Source: CAMLFJ01 sp040902305 (GTDB lineage Bacteria; Methylomirabilota; Methylomirabilia; Rokubacteriales; CSP1-6). Taken from it: a DNA stretch of 64,000 nt. Below the pieces are notes generated by a model. It saw nothing but the letters and a program-made list of their open reading frames with translations. It had not been told where the DNA came from and did no database searches. Positions within the stretch are counted from its first letter, which is position 1. Each line of letters opens with the position of its first letter. The stretch lies in NCBI GenBank assembly GCA_040902305.1, contig JBBDXN010000142.1, positions 10,772 through 74,771 of the forward strand. Reading direction: 5' to 3'. Of the stretch, positions 41,811 to 50,565 are shown piece after piece. The position numbers were made by a program, and so were the translations under genes.

Positions 41811-42717
41811 GTGCTCCGGCCATCGTCCCGACTCGGGCGCGTGGGTCGGGCCGCTCCTTCGCTTGCGCTGCTCGGCGCCATGGCGGGGCTTCCCTCGCTA
41901 GGCGTCGGCCTCGACACCGTCGCGTGGATGGTCCTCCCGCTCATCCATGCCACGCTCGCCGCCTCGCACGCGGTCGCCGACGGGCGCGCCGGCTTCGCGA
42001 ACCTGGCCCACGGCGGGTTCTTCGCCCTGGGGGCGTACGGTTTCGCGCTCGGGCTCGATCAGGACCGGGGGCCGCAGACCGCCGTCATCCTCGCGGTGCT
42101 CCTGCCGGTGGCGGTCGGACGATCGTCGCCCCGGGGCTACTGCAGCTGCGGGACGCCCGCTCCTTCGCGCTCGCGACGTTCCTCCTCTTCGTGGCCCTGC
42201 GGGTCCTCGCGTTGACCGTCGAGGGGCTCACCGGGGGCGCGGCGAGCATCGCCATCAGCTTCCTGTACCGGCCGGACATCGTCTACTATGCGGCACTCCT
42301 GGTCGCCGCCTGGACGGTGTGGACGCTCTATCGGGAAGCTCGCGCGGGACCTGGCCAGCGTCTGTACGCCCGTATCCGTGCCTTCGTGATCGGGGCCGCG
42401 CAGGCTGCGCTCGCGGGCATCGTCCTCGTGATGCATGCTCGCCGCGTCGATCCCGAGATCGTCCTGCCCTCGATCTGGCCGTCCTGCCGTGGCTCATGGC
42501 GACGGTCGGCGGGCGCGGGACGCCGACCGGCCCGGTTGCGGGCGCCCTGGTCGTGCTCGCGGTTCACGCCCTGGCGCGTCCCCAAGCGCTCTGGGCGCGG
42601 CTCGCGATCGACGGCGTCCTGCTGCTGGTCGCGTGGCGCGTGCTGCCCCACGGTCTCGTGGGCCTCCCGCCGCTCGGCCGGGCGCTGACGCGCATCGGCC
42701 TCGCCCCGGATACCTGA
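41811..42717 (+). pseudogene. Decayed LivM-like ABC permease
   Basis: Three adjacent frames carry pieces of a branched-chain amino-acid-type permease: FANLAHGGFFALGAYGFALG, then IAISFLYRPDIVYYAALLVA, then LPWLMATVGGRGTPTGPVAG and a final DGVLLLVAWRVLPHGLVGL. At least two frame changes (near 42115 and 42480) and a missing middle make it non-functional. No ABC ATPase or binding protein adjoins. Confidence 0.72.
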
Positions 42718-42739
42718 GACCCCTGACGCGACGGGGGCG

Positions 42740-45088
42740 ATGCGTATCATGCGGGCAATGAGGCTCACCTTCTGGCCAGGCTTTGCGGCCGGTCTCGTTC
42801 TCTTCGTGGCGGGTGATGTCGGGCTCGCGCCCGCGGTCGGCGACGTAGCTCCCCTCGTCCCGCTCGCGCGACCCGGCCCGTGGCCGGGCGTCTCCGGGCT
42901 GGTCGGGTTTGGCGGCCGCCTCTGGCTCGTCAACAGCGTCAAGTTCGCCGACCACAACTCGGCGGATGTCTACTCGTACGACCCCGCGACCGGACGCACG
43001 CGCTACGAGCGTCATCTCATGAGCCAGGATGCCGGCACGCCGGTCGTCGCCGGGGGGCTGCTCTACTGGCCGTTCGAGGACCCGCGCTTCTCCACGGGCC
43101 GCGGCGAGTACGCAGTCACCGACGGACGGCAGTGGCGGTGGCGCGTGCTGCCGGACGGCGAGGTCTTCCACGTCCACGCCATGGCCGCGCGAGACCGGAC
43201 CCTCTTCGCGGCCACCTCGGCGTGGCGCGCGGGCCTGCAGCGCTCCGACGACGGCGGCCGCACCTGGCGCGTGATCCACGACCATCCGACGCCGCCCCGC
43301 TCGGTGTCCCGCCTCACGTCGCTCGCCGTCCTCGATGGGAGGCTCTACGCGGGTCTCACGACCTTCGACGGCGAGGGCGTCAACCTGATGGCCCTCGACG
43401 AAGACACTCTGGCGCCCTTTTCCGGCTGGCCCACCGGATCGTCGGTCGGCGCCCTCACCGTGTACGCAGGGCACCTGTACGCGGTCAACTCAGCCGGCGG
43501 TCGCGACGCCCTCTGGCGGACCCGAGGCGGCCCCGCCGAACGCGTGGCCGCGCTCGACGGCGAGCGGGTGCGCGCCCTCGCGTCTGGCCCGGACGCGCTG
43601 TGGGCGCTCAGCGCGCGACCGGGCCGCGGGAGCCTCTGGCGCAGCGTCGATGGCCTCGTCTGGCAGCCGGTGCAGCGCTTCGTCGACGCCGAGCCACTCG
43701 ACGTCGCCGTGTATGCTGGCCGCGTCTACGTCGGCACCCTCGGGCCCGGAGAGCGCGGCGCCCTGTGGGGCCCGCCCGGCCCGGGCCCGGTGGAGCTGGC
43801 CACCACGTCCTCGCCCTTCCCCGCTCCGCAATCGCCGCCCAGCGATCGGATCGCTCCCACCCTGGCGACGCTCGACCGGGCGCTCATGGACATGTCGAGC
43901 TACGCCCGCCACGGCTCAGGCCTCCGCGACACGATCCTGCCTCTCGCCCTGGGTGGGCCGGCGGATGTCGGATCAGCGCTCGCGCGGCGGCTCGAGGTGC
44001 GATTGCCCGCGACCCGCGTGGCGCTCTTCGGCGGACGCCTCTCGCTTCCCGCCTCGACCCTCGCGCGCTGGTACCTCCTGTGGGGCGTCGCGCTCGCCGG
44101 GCAGGGCCGCATGCCGCCCGCCCTCCTGGGCGGTCGGTGGACCGAGCCGGCGTTCGGCCCCGAGAAGTACTTCGATCCGGCTCCCGCCGCCGCGTGGGCC
44201 GTGACCTGGACCGGTCAGGGGGACGACGCCACCGTGGGCGCACTCGTCGACCGCCTCGGCGCACCGGGTCAGCCGCGCTGGCTCGATGGCGATCTCGTGG
44301 GTGCCATCAGTGTTCTCACCGGCCAGCGGCTCGGCTACGATGCGGCCGCCAGGCGGACGTGGTGGAAGGACCGCCGCGTCGCGGTGCCGGCGGGCGGCGG
44401 CGTCGCCGCCTTCCTCATCGACCGGCGCGAGACCACCAACGCGGAGTTCGAGGCCTTCGTCGCGGCCACCGGCCATGTCACCGACGCGGAGCGGGCCGGG
44501 GTCGGGTGGCACTGGGACGGCGCCTGGCGCGAGGTTCCCGGCGCGGACTGGCGCCACCCACGGGGCCCCGGCTCTTCCCTCGAGGGACTCGACGATCACC
44601 CGGTCGTGCAGGTGAGCTGGAACGACGCGGGCGCCTACTGCCGGTGGCGCGGCCGCCGGCTCCCGACCAACGCCGAGTGGGAGCGCGCCGCGCGCGGCGG
44701 CGACACGCGACCGTATCCATGGGGATGGGAGCCCCCGCGTGACGGGCCGCGGTACCGCGCCTCGTACGGCAGCGATCGATGCTGTCGCGCCGACGCCGGC
44801 GACGGCGCGCTCCACACCGCGCCGGTGGGCAGCTTCCCGCGGGGACGCTCTCCGTTCGGAATCGACGACATGGCCGGCAACGTCTGGGAGTGGGTCGAGG
44901 ACCGCTTCGACGCGAGCCGCCGGACCATCCGCGGCGGGGGATGGGGCAACAACGCGGAGGGGCTCCGCATCGGGCTACGCCACGCCAACCCGCCCGACAT
45001 CGGCCTCTCGATGGTCGGCATCCGGTGCGCGGGGCCTGCTGCGGCGACGAGCGGAGTGGCTCCATCTCGCGGCGGGTCACATCAGTGA
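42740..45088 (+). CDS. Beta-propeller-like + FGE/SUMF1 fusion, exported, 782 aa
   Basis: Signal peptide, then about 350 residues with repeating blade-like units (DVYSYDPATGRTRYERHL, LWRTRGGPAERVAALDG, LWRSVDGLVWQPVQRF). A helical linker follows and a C-terminal SUMF1 domain: FLIDRRETTNAEFEAFVAAT, RRLPTNAEWERAARGG, GIDDMAGNVWEWVEDR, RTIRGGGWGNN and a final VGIRCAG. The FGE catalytic Cys pair is absent, so it is more likely a binding or structural domain. Confidence 0.85.
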   Translation: MRIMRAMRLTFWPGFAAGLVLFVAGDVGLAPAVGDVAPLVPLARPGPWPGVSGLVGFGGRLWLVNSVKFADHNSADVYSYDPATGRTRYERHLMSQDAGTPVVAGGLLYWPFEDPRFSTGRGEYAVTDGRQWRWRVLPDGEVFHVHAMAARDRTLFAATSAWRAGLQRSDDGGRTWRVIHDHPTPPRSVSRLTSLAVLDGRLYAGLTTFDGEGVNLMALDEDTLAPFSGWPTGSSVGALTVYAGHLYAVNSAGGRDALWRTRGGPAERVAALDGERVRALASGPDALWALSARPGRGSLWRSVDGLVWQPVQRFVDAEPLDVAVYAGRVYVGTLGPGERGALWGPPGPGPVELATTSSPFPAPQSPPSDRIAPTLATLDRALMDMSSYARHGSGLRDTILPLALGGPADVGSALARRLEVRLPATRVALFGGRLSLPASTLARWYLLWGVALAGQGRMPPALLGGRWTEPAFGPEKYFDPAPAAAWAVTWTGQGDDATVGALVDRLGAPGQPRWLDGDLVGAISVLTGQRLGYDAAARRTWWKDRRVAVPAGGGVAAFLIDRRETTNAEFEAFVAATGHVTDAERAGVGWHWDGAWREVPGADWRHPRGPGSSLEGLDDHPVVQVSWNDAGAYCRWRGRRLPTNAEWERAARGGDTRPYPWGWEPPRDGPRYRASYGSDRCCRADAGDGALHTAPVGSFPRGRSPFGIDDMAGNVWEWVEDRFDASRRTIRGGGWGNNAEGLRIGLRHANPPDIGLSMVGIRCAGPAAATSGVAPSRGGSHQ

Positions 45089-45214
45089 GTAGTATCATCT
45101 CGGTGCCCGAGGATTGCGACGGAGAGCCGGCGGGGGCGCGTGCCACGACTGGCCCGGCCGGCAATGGCCATTCATCCTGATGGGCTTCCGCTGCCTGGAA
45201 GCGGGGAGTGCTTC
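45089..45214. other. Short intergenic stretch with an FGE-like tail
   Basis: In one plus frame about 45173-45205 reads FILMGFRCLEAGS, like the final strand of a SUMF1 domain. It follows the complete FGE fusion, so it may be the scar of a tandem copy. Confidence 0.35.
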
Positions 45215-45691
45215 ATGAGGGTCATCGGCCTCTGGCTTATCGGCGCGTTCGCGGGCAGCTTGCTGTTCTGGGTGATCCAGGTGGGGGCAGGGAGCGGAAC
45301 CATCACCGCCTACATGGGGCAAGAGATCGGCGCAGCCGNNNNNNNNNNCGGATACCCACCGCCGGCTGCGCCGTTCATCGGGTGGGCGGTCCACCTGGGC
45401 GTGAGCCTCACCTACGCGGGCCTGGTCGCCGTCCTGCTCTGGCTCCTGCGCTCAGCCCCGGGCCCGGCCCGCATGACAGTCGGGCTCGCCACAAGCGTCA
45501 TCCTCGGCTGGATCACCGCGCTCATCGCCCCGCCGGCCATCAGCATCACGGTCAGCCTATTCGGCCGGCAAGGATGGCCGGTCGATCTGTTCCCCTTGAA
45601 CACCGAGTTCGGCCTCCCGTTCTGGAACCACCTGGCGTTCTTCCTCTTGAACTGGGTGGTCCAAACGGTGGGGGCGCCGAGCCGCTCGTAG
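45215..45691 (+). CDS. Membrane protein interrupted by a scaffold gap
   Basis: ATG start giving MRVIGLWLIGAFAGSLLFWV. The frame is open on both sides of the 10-N gap, resuming with FIGWAVHLGVSLTYAGLVAV and ending after FLLNWVVQTVGAPSRS. Four or so helices; no family recognised. True length depends on the gap. Confidence 0.65.
   Translation: MRVIGLWLIGAFAGSLLFWVIQVGAGSGTITAYMGQEIGAAXXXXGYPPPAAPFIGWAVHLGVSLTYAGLVAVLLWLLRSAPGPARMTVGLATSVILGWITALIAPPAISITVSLFGRQGWPVDLFPLNTEFGLPFWNHLAFFLLNWVVQTVGAPSRS
45339..45348. other. Scaffold gap (10 N)
   Basis: Ten N residues inside a membrane-protein gene. Confidence 0.98.
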
Positions 45692-45729
45692 CTGACGATC
45701 CGACCGCTGCAGCACCGACCGGGCCCCGC

Positions 45730-46281
45730 TCAGCTCCTAGCGCGCACGGCGGCGAACGCCGCCACCGCTTCGTCCTCGATGTCGATCTGAAGGGCCTGGT
45801 TGAACTTGTTGTAGAAGCAGCAGAGGGTGATCCGCAGCGTCAGCTCCACGATCTGGGCCTCCGAGAACTCCGCACGCAGGCGCCCGAAGAGGTCGGCCGA
45901 CACGCGGTTGGCGTCTCGGGTCACCTGCTCCGCGTACTCGATCACGAGCCGCTCCCGGGGGCCGAACTGCTCGAGCCGCCGCCACGAGCCGTCCCTGAAG
46001 GACAGCGCCTGCTCGGGTGTGAGCCCGTAGTCGGCGCCCAGGGCCCCGTGATGGACCAGGCAGTACTCGCAGGCGTTGAGGCTCGATACCGTGAGGATGG
46101 CCAGCTCGATCAGCACGCGCGGCAGCGTGCTCTCGCGGGGCAGCGCCACGTAGAGATCGAGCATCCGCTCTGCGACGCCCGGCAGGTGCGCGAGCGTCCC
46201 GATCTGGTTCACGAAGAGCGGCAGGTCGCGGCGGGCCCGTTCCAGCACTGGCTCGGTTGTCTTGGGGTCGATGCGTGCCAT
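45730..46281 (-). CDS. AhpD/CMD-family protein (Cys form), 183 aa
   Basis: CxxC redox motif in LNACEYCLVHHGALGAD with the following His, typical of alkylhydroperoxidase AhpD-like CMD proteins. It is the Cys counterpart of the Sec protein at 24213-25070 (VCEYULVAHS). C-terminal RITLCCFYNKFNQAL is also family-like. 54 nt before the DUF3179-Sec gene on the same strand. Confidence 0.9.
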   Translation of the reverse strand: MARIDPKTTEPVLERARRDLPLFVNQIGTLAHLPGVAERMLDLYVALPRESTLPRVLIELAILTVSSLNACEYCLVHHGALGADYGLTPEQALSFRDGSWRRLEQFGPRERLVIEYAEQVTRDANRVSADLFGRLRAEFSEAQIVELTLRITLCCFYNKFNQALQIDIEDEAVAAFAAVRARS

Positions 46282-46335
46282 GGATCCTCCGCGAAGTGCT
46301 GTGCTACATGGACTCCGTCTGAGAACGTGGCGACA

Positions 46336-47337
46336 TCAGGGAGACGCCGACCATATCTTTCCGGCTGGATGGAGCTGGCGCCAGGACGACAGATAGGCCT
46401 GCGTCGCCGGCACGAACCTGAGCTGCGCCCCCTCGAGCGGCCCGCTCACGGCCTCGCCGGTCACCGCGTTCCACCGGGAGCCGGTCTCGCGGTCTTCCAT
46501 GCGCCAGCTCGCGCCGTCGCGCATCAGGCGACGAAACGTGAGCACCCGGCCGGCGATCTCGCGCCGGAAGGCCACCGCCGTCGCGGCGGGCTTGATGTAG
46601 ACCACCAGGAGCGGGATTCCGGCCGTAGTCAGGTGCGCGAGCGGCTGCCGCTCCAGGTCGCGGAAGGGGAACCCGACGGCCTCATCGCCGACGACGAGCC
46701 CGAGGGCATACGTCGCCTCCCAGCGGTGGGGCTGCGCCGGCGCGTGACGACCGCGCTTGTCCAGCACCTGGGTCTCGGGATGCGCGCTGGACCAGAGCCC
46801 CCAGGTCGTGTGGATGGCGGGAAGCATGCGGAGCTTCATGCCCTCGAGCGGGCCCGCCACCGCCTTGCCGGTGATATGACTCCAGAGGCTCCTGGTCTCA
46901 CGGTCGAACATGATCAGCGAGGACCGCCACAGCATACCGGAGACCCCGAAGGTGAGCGACCGATTCTGGTGGATCGGCCGGGCGTAGACCACGCCCGTCC
47001 CGCAGAGGGGTCACCATGTCACCGCCACCGCGATGTCCCCGAAGTGGTCATTGACGATCTCGTGGGCCGTGAGAAAGCCGAGCGGGTAGGCACGCGTCTG
47101 GCCACCGAGGCGGACGCCCAGCACGGACTCGTCCTCCACCATCTGGCGCCCGGCGGCCTCGCCTCGGAGGAAGGTTGGATCGTCGATGGCGCGGATCGCG
47201 TCTGGCGCGAGCACGCCGTACACCGGCGAGCCATCGATCTCCCGCGGCACCGGGAGGACGAGCGGTGGCTGGGCGGCTACCGAGGCGGCGAGCGCGCTCA
47301 GGAGGGCAAACACCACGATCGTGCGCGCCAGGCCCAT
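46336..47337 (-). CDS. DUF3179 selenoprotein (UxxC), exported, 333 aa
   Basis: Signal peptide (TIVVFALLSALAASVAA), then YPLGFLTAHEIVNDHFGD and VAVTW-U-PLCGTGVVYARP. The TGA at 47011-47013 (codon 109) replaces the first Cys of the family CxxC, present as TYCPLC in 17080-18180. The frame continues through MFDRETRSLWSHITGKAVAG to 46336. Family function is unknown; a Sec at this place implies the pair is catalytic or metal-binding. Confidence 0.92.
46980..46996 (-). promoter_or_regulatory. SECIS-like hairpin of the DUF3179 gene
   Basis: GGGCGT-GGTCT-ACGCCC, a perfect 6-bp stem 14 nt after UGA. Confidence 0.8.
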
Positions 47338-47410
47338 GACGCCATCAGGATATCCCAGCCAGAGACCGATGGCAGGACGCTTGGTCAGCCGCGGGAAAGG
47401 GAATGATCCG

Positions 47411-48625
47411 TCACTGAGCGGGAGCTATCTGGACGTGCTTGGCCCGGATCAGCCGAGCGCGACCTTCCAGTTGCGTCGCCTCGGCCCACCGATCGGTCTC
47501 TCGGAGAACCGCGGCCAGGCTCTCGAGGACAAGGGCGAGGCTTGGGTGCTCCGGGCCCATGACCCTCTCTCCGATCGAGAGGGCGCGCCGGTACAGAGGC
47601 TCCGCCTCGGTGTACTTGCCCTGTGCAGCGTAGAGCACCGCGAGGTTGTTGAGGCTCGTCGCCACCCGGGGGTGCTCCGGGCCCAGGACCTGCTCTCCGA
47701 TCGCGAGGGCACGCCGATGCAGTGGCTCGGCTTCCGCATACTTCCCCTGGGCGCGGTACAGCAGCGCCAGGTTGTTGAGGCTCACCGCCACGGCAGGGTG
47801 CTCCGGGCCCAGGACGTTCTCGCCGATCGCGAGAGCGCGCCGATGAAGCGGCTCGGCTTCCGAGTACCTGCCCTGGGCGCGGTAGAGCTCCGCCAGGTCG
47901 TTGAGGCTCGAAGCCACGGCAGGGTGCTGCCCGCCGAACGCCTCTTCCCGAATTGCCAGGGCGCGCCGGTGAAGCGGCTCGGCCGCCGGGTACTTGCCCT
48001 GGGCCGCGTAGAGCACCCCCAGGCTGTTGAGGCCCGCGGCCACCTCCGGGTGTTGCGACCCCAGAGTCTTCTCCCGGATCGCCAGGGCACGCCGATACAG
48101 CAGCTCCGCGTGCGCGTACCTGCCCTGGATGCCATAGAGGCCTGCCAGGCTCGCCAAGCTTGACGCCACGGCGGGATGCTCCGCGCCGAACGCCTTCTCC
48201 CGGATCGCGAGCGCGCGCCGGTGAAGGGGCTCAGCCTCCGGGTATCTGCCCTGAGCGCCGTAGGCCACCGCCAGGTTGGCGAGGCTCACGGCCACAACCG
48301 GGTGCTCCGGTCCTAAGGCTCTTTCTCCGATCGCGAGAGCCCGCTGCACGAGAGGCAACGCCTCGGAGAACCGTCCAGCAGCAGCGAGCTTCTCGGCCTC
48401 TTGACTCAGGCGCCGGGCCTCCGCGACCTCGCCCTCGGATCCGGCGCCCTGGGCCCGCCCGATCGACGGAGACGCTATGACGAGACTCGCCAGCAGCAGC
48501 CACGCGAAGGGCCCGAGCAGTCCCACGCTTGGCGCCCAGCCGGCTCCGCCGCGCGCGGGGCGATCCGGCGAAACAGGGCTGCTCCCGACGGGGCGGGTCC
48601 CGCTGCCGGGATTGTAAGTTGGCAC
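47411..48625 (-). CDS. TPR-repeat (kinesin-light-chain type) exported protein, 404 aa
   Basis: N-terminal hydrophobic segment (LLGPFAWLLLASLVIAS), then about seven 42-residue TPR units starting ALAIGERALGPEHP and ending GKYAEAEPLHRR. A protein-interaction scaffold on the periplasmic side is likely. The DNA shows matching 126-bp repeats. Partner unknown. Confidence 0.88.
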   Translation of the reverse strand: MPTYNPGSGTRPVGSSPVSPDRPARGGAGWAPSVGLLGPFAWLLLASLVIASPSIGRAQGAGSEGEVAEARRLSQEAEKLAAAGRFSEALPLVQRALAIGERALGPEHPVVAVSLANLAVAYGAQGRYPEAEPLHRRALAIREKAFGAEHPAVASSLASLAGLYGIQGRYAHAELLYRRALAIREKTLGSQHPEVAAGLNSLGVLYAAQGKYPAAEPLHRRALAIREEAFGGQHPAVASSLNDLAELYRAQGRYSEAEPLHRRALAIGENVLGPEHPAVAVSLNNLALLYRAQGKYAEAEPLHRRALAIGEQVLGPEHPRVATSLNNLAVLYAAQGKYTEAEPLYRRALSIGERVMGPEHPSLALVLESLAAVLRETDRWAEATQLEGRARLIRAKHVQIAPAQ

Positions 48626-48768
48626 GCGCCGAGTCTTGCTCGGCTACGCGACCCGGCGCGAACTGAGCGAGGGAGACTACAGGAGGGAACGCTATGAGGG
48701 AAGTCATAGAGGGAAGCGTCACGACGGGCGACATCGTGGCGCACGCCTCGCCGACCCCGTCGTTCAAG

Positions 48769-49068
48769 CTACCGGCGCCAGCCGGGGCCTCGGGATCCGT
48801 GGTGGTGGAACCGGGGATGGAACTTGGGGTGGAATCCCGGATGGAAGCGGGATCCGGCACCGAAGTGGAACTCGTGATCGTGTGGCACCAGACCGAAGTG
48901 GTGGAACCCCGCGTGGAAGCTCGGATGATGATGGCCGTAGTGGAACCCTCCGTGGACGTGCCCGTGATGGTACCAGCCGTGGTGGCGGCCGTGCCGCCCC
49001 CCGGCCGACGCCGCGTCGGGTAGCCAGAAGAGCGCAAGAGCAAAACCGAAGGCCAAGATGAGACTCAA
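48769..49068 (-). CDS. His-rich small exported protein, 99 aa
   Basis: Signal peptide (LILAFGFALALFWLPDAASA) followed by a His/Gly/Phe-rich mature part (about 25 His), e.g. HHGHVHGGFHYGHHHPSFH. Likely a periplasmic metal binder (Ni, Zn, Cu or Hg). A plus-strand ORF over the same region has no signal and odd composition, so this strand is preferred. Confidence 0.65.
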   Translation of the reverse strand: MSLILAFGFALALFWLPDAASAGGRHGRHHGWYHHGHVHGGFHYGHHHPSFHAGFHHFGLVPHDHEFHFGAGSRFHPGFHPKFHPRFHHHGSRGPGWRR

Positions 49069-49186
49069 CCGTTTGATCGCCGTTTTCCTCCTCCGCCGAA
49101 TCGTCCTCTACTACAGCCGAAACACGGCGACTCGCGCTCGCTATTCCTCCGTTACGCGCCGTGTCGACGCCGCTCCCCACCGCGAG

Positions 49187-49861
49187 TTAGGCCTTGACCT
49201 CGAGGAACAGCGCGAAGCCGATCGACCACAATCCGAGCACGATCAGGAGCAGGCCGGTCCACACGGGAAGCCTTCGCGACAGATCAGATAGCCAGTCGAG
49301 CGCGCGGCGCACCGGCTCGAAGACTACGGCCAGGACCAGCGGCAGGGAGAGAGCGCCGCCGAAGAGCGCGAGGGAGGTGAACCCTGCCGCAAGCGTCGCG
49401 CCGGTGGCACCGCTCGCGACCGCGGCGCCGAGCAGCGCAAAGATCAGTGGCGTGGCGCAGGCCGGGATGTTGAGGCCGAACAGGATCCCGAGCGCCGCCG
49501 GGCCCCGGGCACCGGATAGACGGACGATGCTCGGCCCCAGAGCAACCATCAGGAGACTGGCCTTGCCGGCCAGATACAAGATGCCGAGGGAGATGTAGAT
49601 ACCGCCGAGAAAGATCCACGCGGCCTTCTGAAGGCCTAGGAACGCCGTGCCGAGCAGAACCGCCAGCATGCCCAGCACGCCAATGAACACCGCACGCGTG
49701 GCCGCGAACACGCTGACCTCTCCGAGCTTCGCGGCCGCGCCCTTCCCCTCGAGATACTTGATGAAGATCAGGCTCGATCCGATCGAGCACGGCTCGATGA
49801 AACCCACGAGACCGAGGCCGATCGGAACGACGACCACGTTTATCAGACCGAACTCGCTCAC
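49187..49861 (-). CDS. CcdA-like thiol-redox membrane transporter, 224 aa
   Basis: Six hydrophobic helices with two helix-embedded cysteines: GFIEPCSIGSSLIF and GLNIPACATPLIF, the CcdA/ScsB pair that carries electrons outward across the membrane. GTG start overlaps the P460 stop (GTGA). It could feed electrons to the periplasmic TlpA-Sec and cytochrome-maturation proteins. Confidence 0.9.
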   Translation of the reverse strand: MSEFGLINVVVVPIGLGLVGFIEPCSIGSSLIFIKYLEGKGAAAKLGEVSVFAATRAVFIGVLGMLAVLLGTAFLGLQKAAWIFLGGIYISLGILYLAGKASLLMVALGPSIVRLSGARGPAALGILFGLNIPACATPLIFALLGAAVASGATGATLAAGFTSLALFGGALSLPLVLAVVFEPVRRALDWLSDLSRRLPVWTGLLLIVLGLWSIGFALFLEVKA

Positions 49862-50379
49862 GGGCGGCGTCCTGTCAGCTTGGGGAGCGAAAATACGAAG
49901 TCCTGGCCGCTCATCGGTTTGTGACATTGGAAGCACGGCTTGGCGTCGAACCCGGGCTGCGGCTGGCCGCCCGCCGTGAAGCGCGCGTACTCCCATTCGC
50001 CGTTCCTGAGCGTCTCGGGATATTCGGATCCCCATCCCCGCCGCTTCTCCATGACGAAGATCCCCAACAACTCGTCGGTCCGAATCATGCGCCCGCTCCC
50101 GTCTCTTACCGGCTCGCCCTTTTCATCGACTTTCGCCTTGTACACCTCCATCGTCAGAACCGTGCCATCGGGCAGCGGTTGCCCCGGGGAGGCGAGGCGA
50201 GCCGCCTCCGGCGAGGCATAGAGGTCACGGACGGTCTTGTTGTCAGGACGGTCGACGGTGGCATACAGGACGTGGGCCTTGTAGCCGGACGGGAAGTTAA
50301 CCTTCTGGGGACCCGCCGTCGTCGGCGACACGATGGCCGCCACCAGCAGGGCAGTCGTGAGGATGGCGCGCCGCATCAT
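49858..50379 (-). CDS. Cytochrome P460-family protein, 173 aa
   Basis: Signal peptide (MMRRAILTTALLVAAIVSPT). One haem site at the C-terminus, AKPCFQCHKPMSGQDFVF. MGEQEGS-MM upstream gives an alternative ATG at 50400. P460 cytochromes oxidise hydroxylamine or reduce NO; other members are simple electron carriers. Coupled to the CcdA-like gene. Confidence 0.85.
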   Translation of the reverse strand: MMRRAILTTALLVAAIVSPTTAGPQKVNFPSGYKAHVLYATVDRPDNKTVRDLYASPEAARLASPGQPLPDGTVLTMEVYKAKVDEKGEPVRDGSGRMIRTDELLGIFVMEKRRGWGSEYPETLRNGEWEYARFTAGGQPQPGFDAKPCFQCHKPMSGQDFVFSLPKLTGRRP

Positions 50380-50421
50380 GGAGCCCTCCTGTTCGCCCAT
50401 GGACTCACCTCTCCAAACCTA

Positions 50422-50450
50422 CTTAATGGACTCGGCGTGCTTTCTATTCC
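50422..50450 (-). promoter_or_regulatory. ECF-type promoter before the P460/CcdA operon
   Basis: GGAATA (50445-50450), 17 bp, ATTAAG (50422-50427), minus strand. Confidence 0.6.
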
Positions 50451-50565
50451 CGGCCCGTGGTGGCACTCCGTAGGCCGTCGCATCGAGAACCCGCTTGACG
50501 CGTCCTCGCAGGTGGAGTAGCTTGGCGCATATTCCGGTCGGCAATTGGTATAACTGGAACAGAGC

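Noticed and set aside
11774..47337. Global reassignment of UGA (for example to Gly or Trp) instead of selenocysteine
   Set aside because: Many intact genes here end at TGA, often in ATGA overlaps with the next start. The in-frame TGAs occur only at redox or catalytic Cys positions and each has a hairpin.
45208..47406. 732-codon plus-strand open frame spanning the gap
   Set aside because: Crosses the N-gap and lies antisense to CMD and DUF3179-Sec; the long open frame is a GC artefact.
47411..48420. Tandem DNA repeat of about 126 bp
   Set aside because: Explained by seven 42-residue TPR units in a coding sequence.
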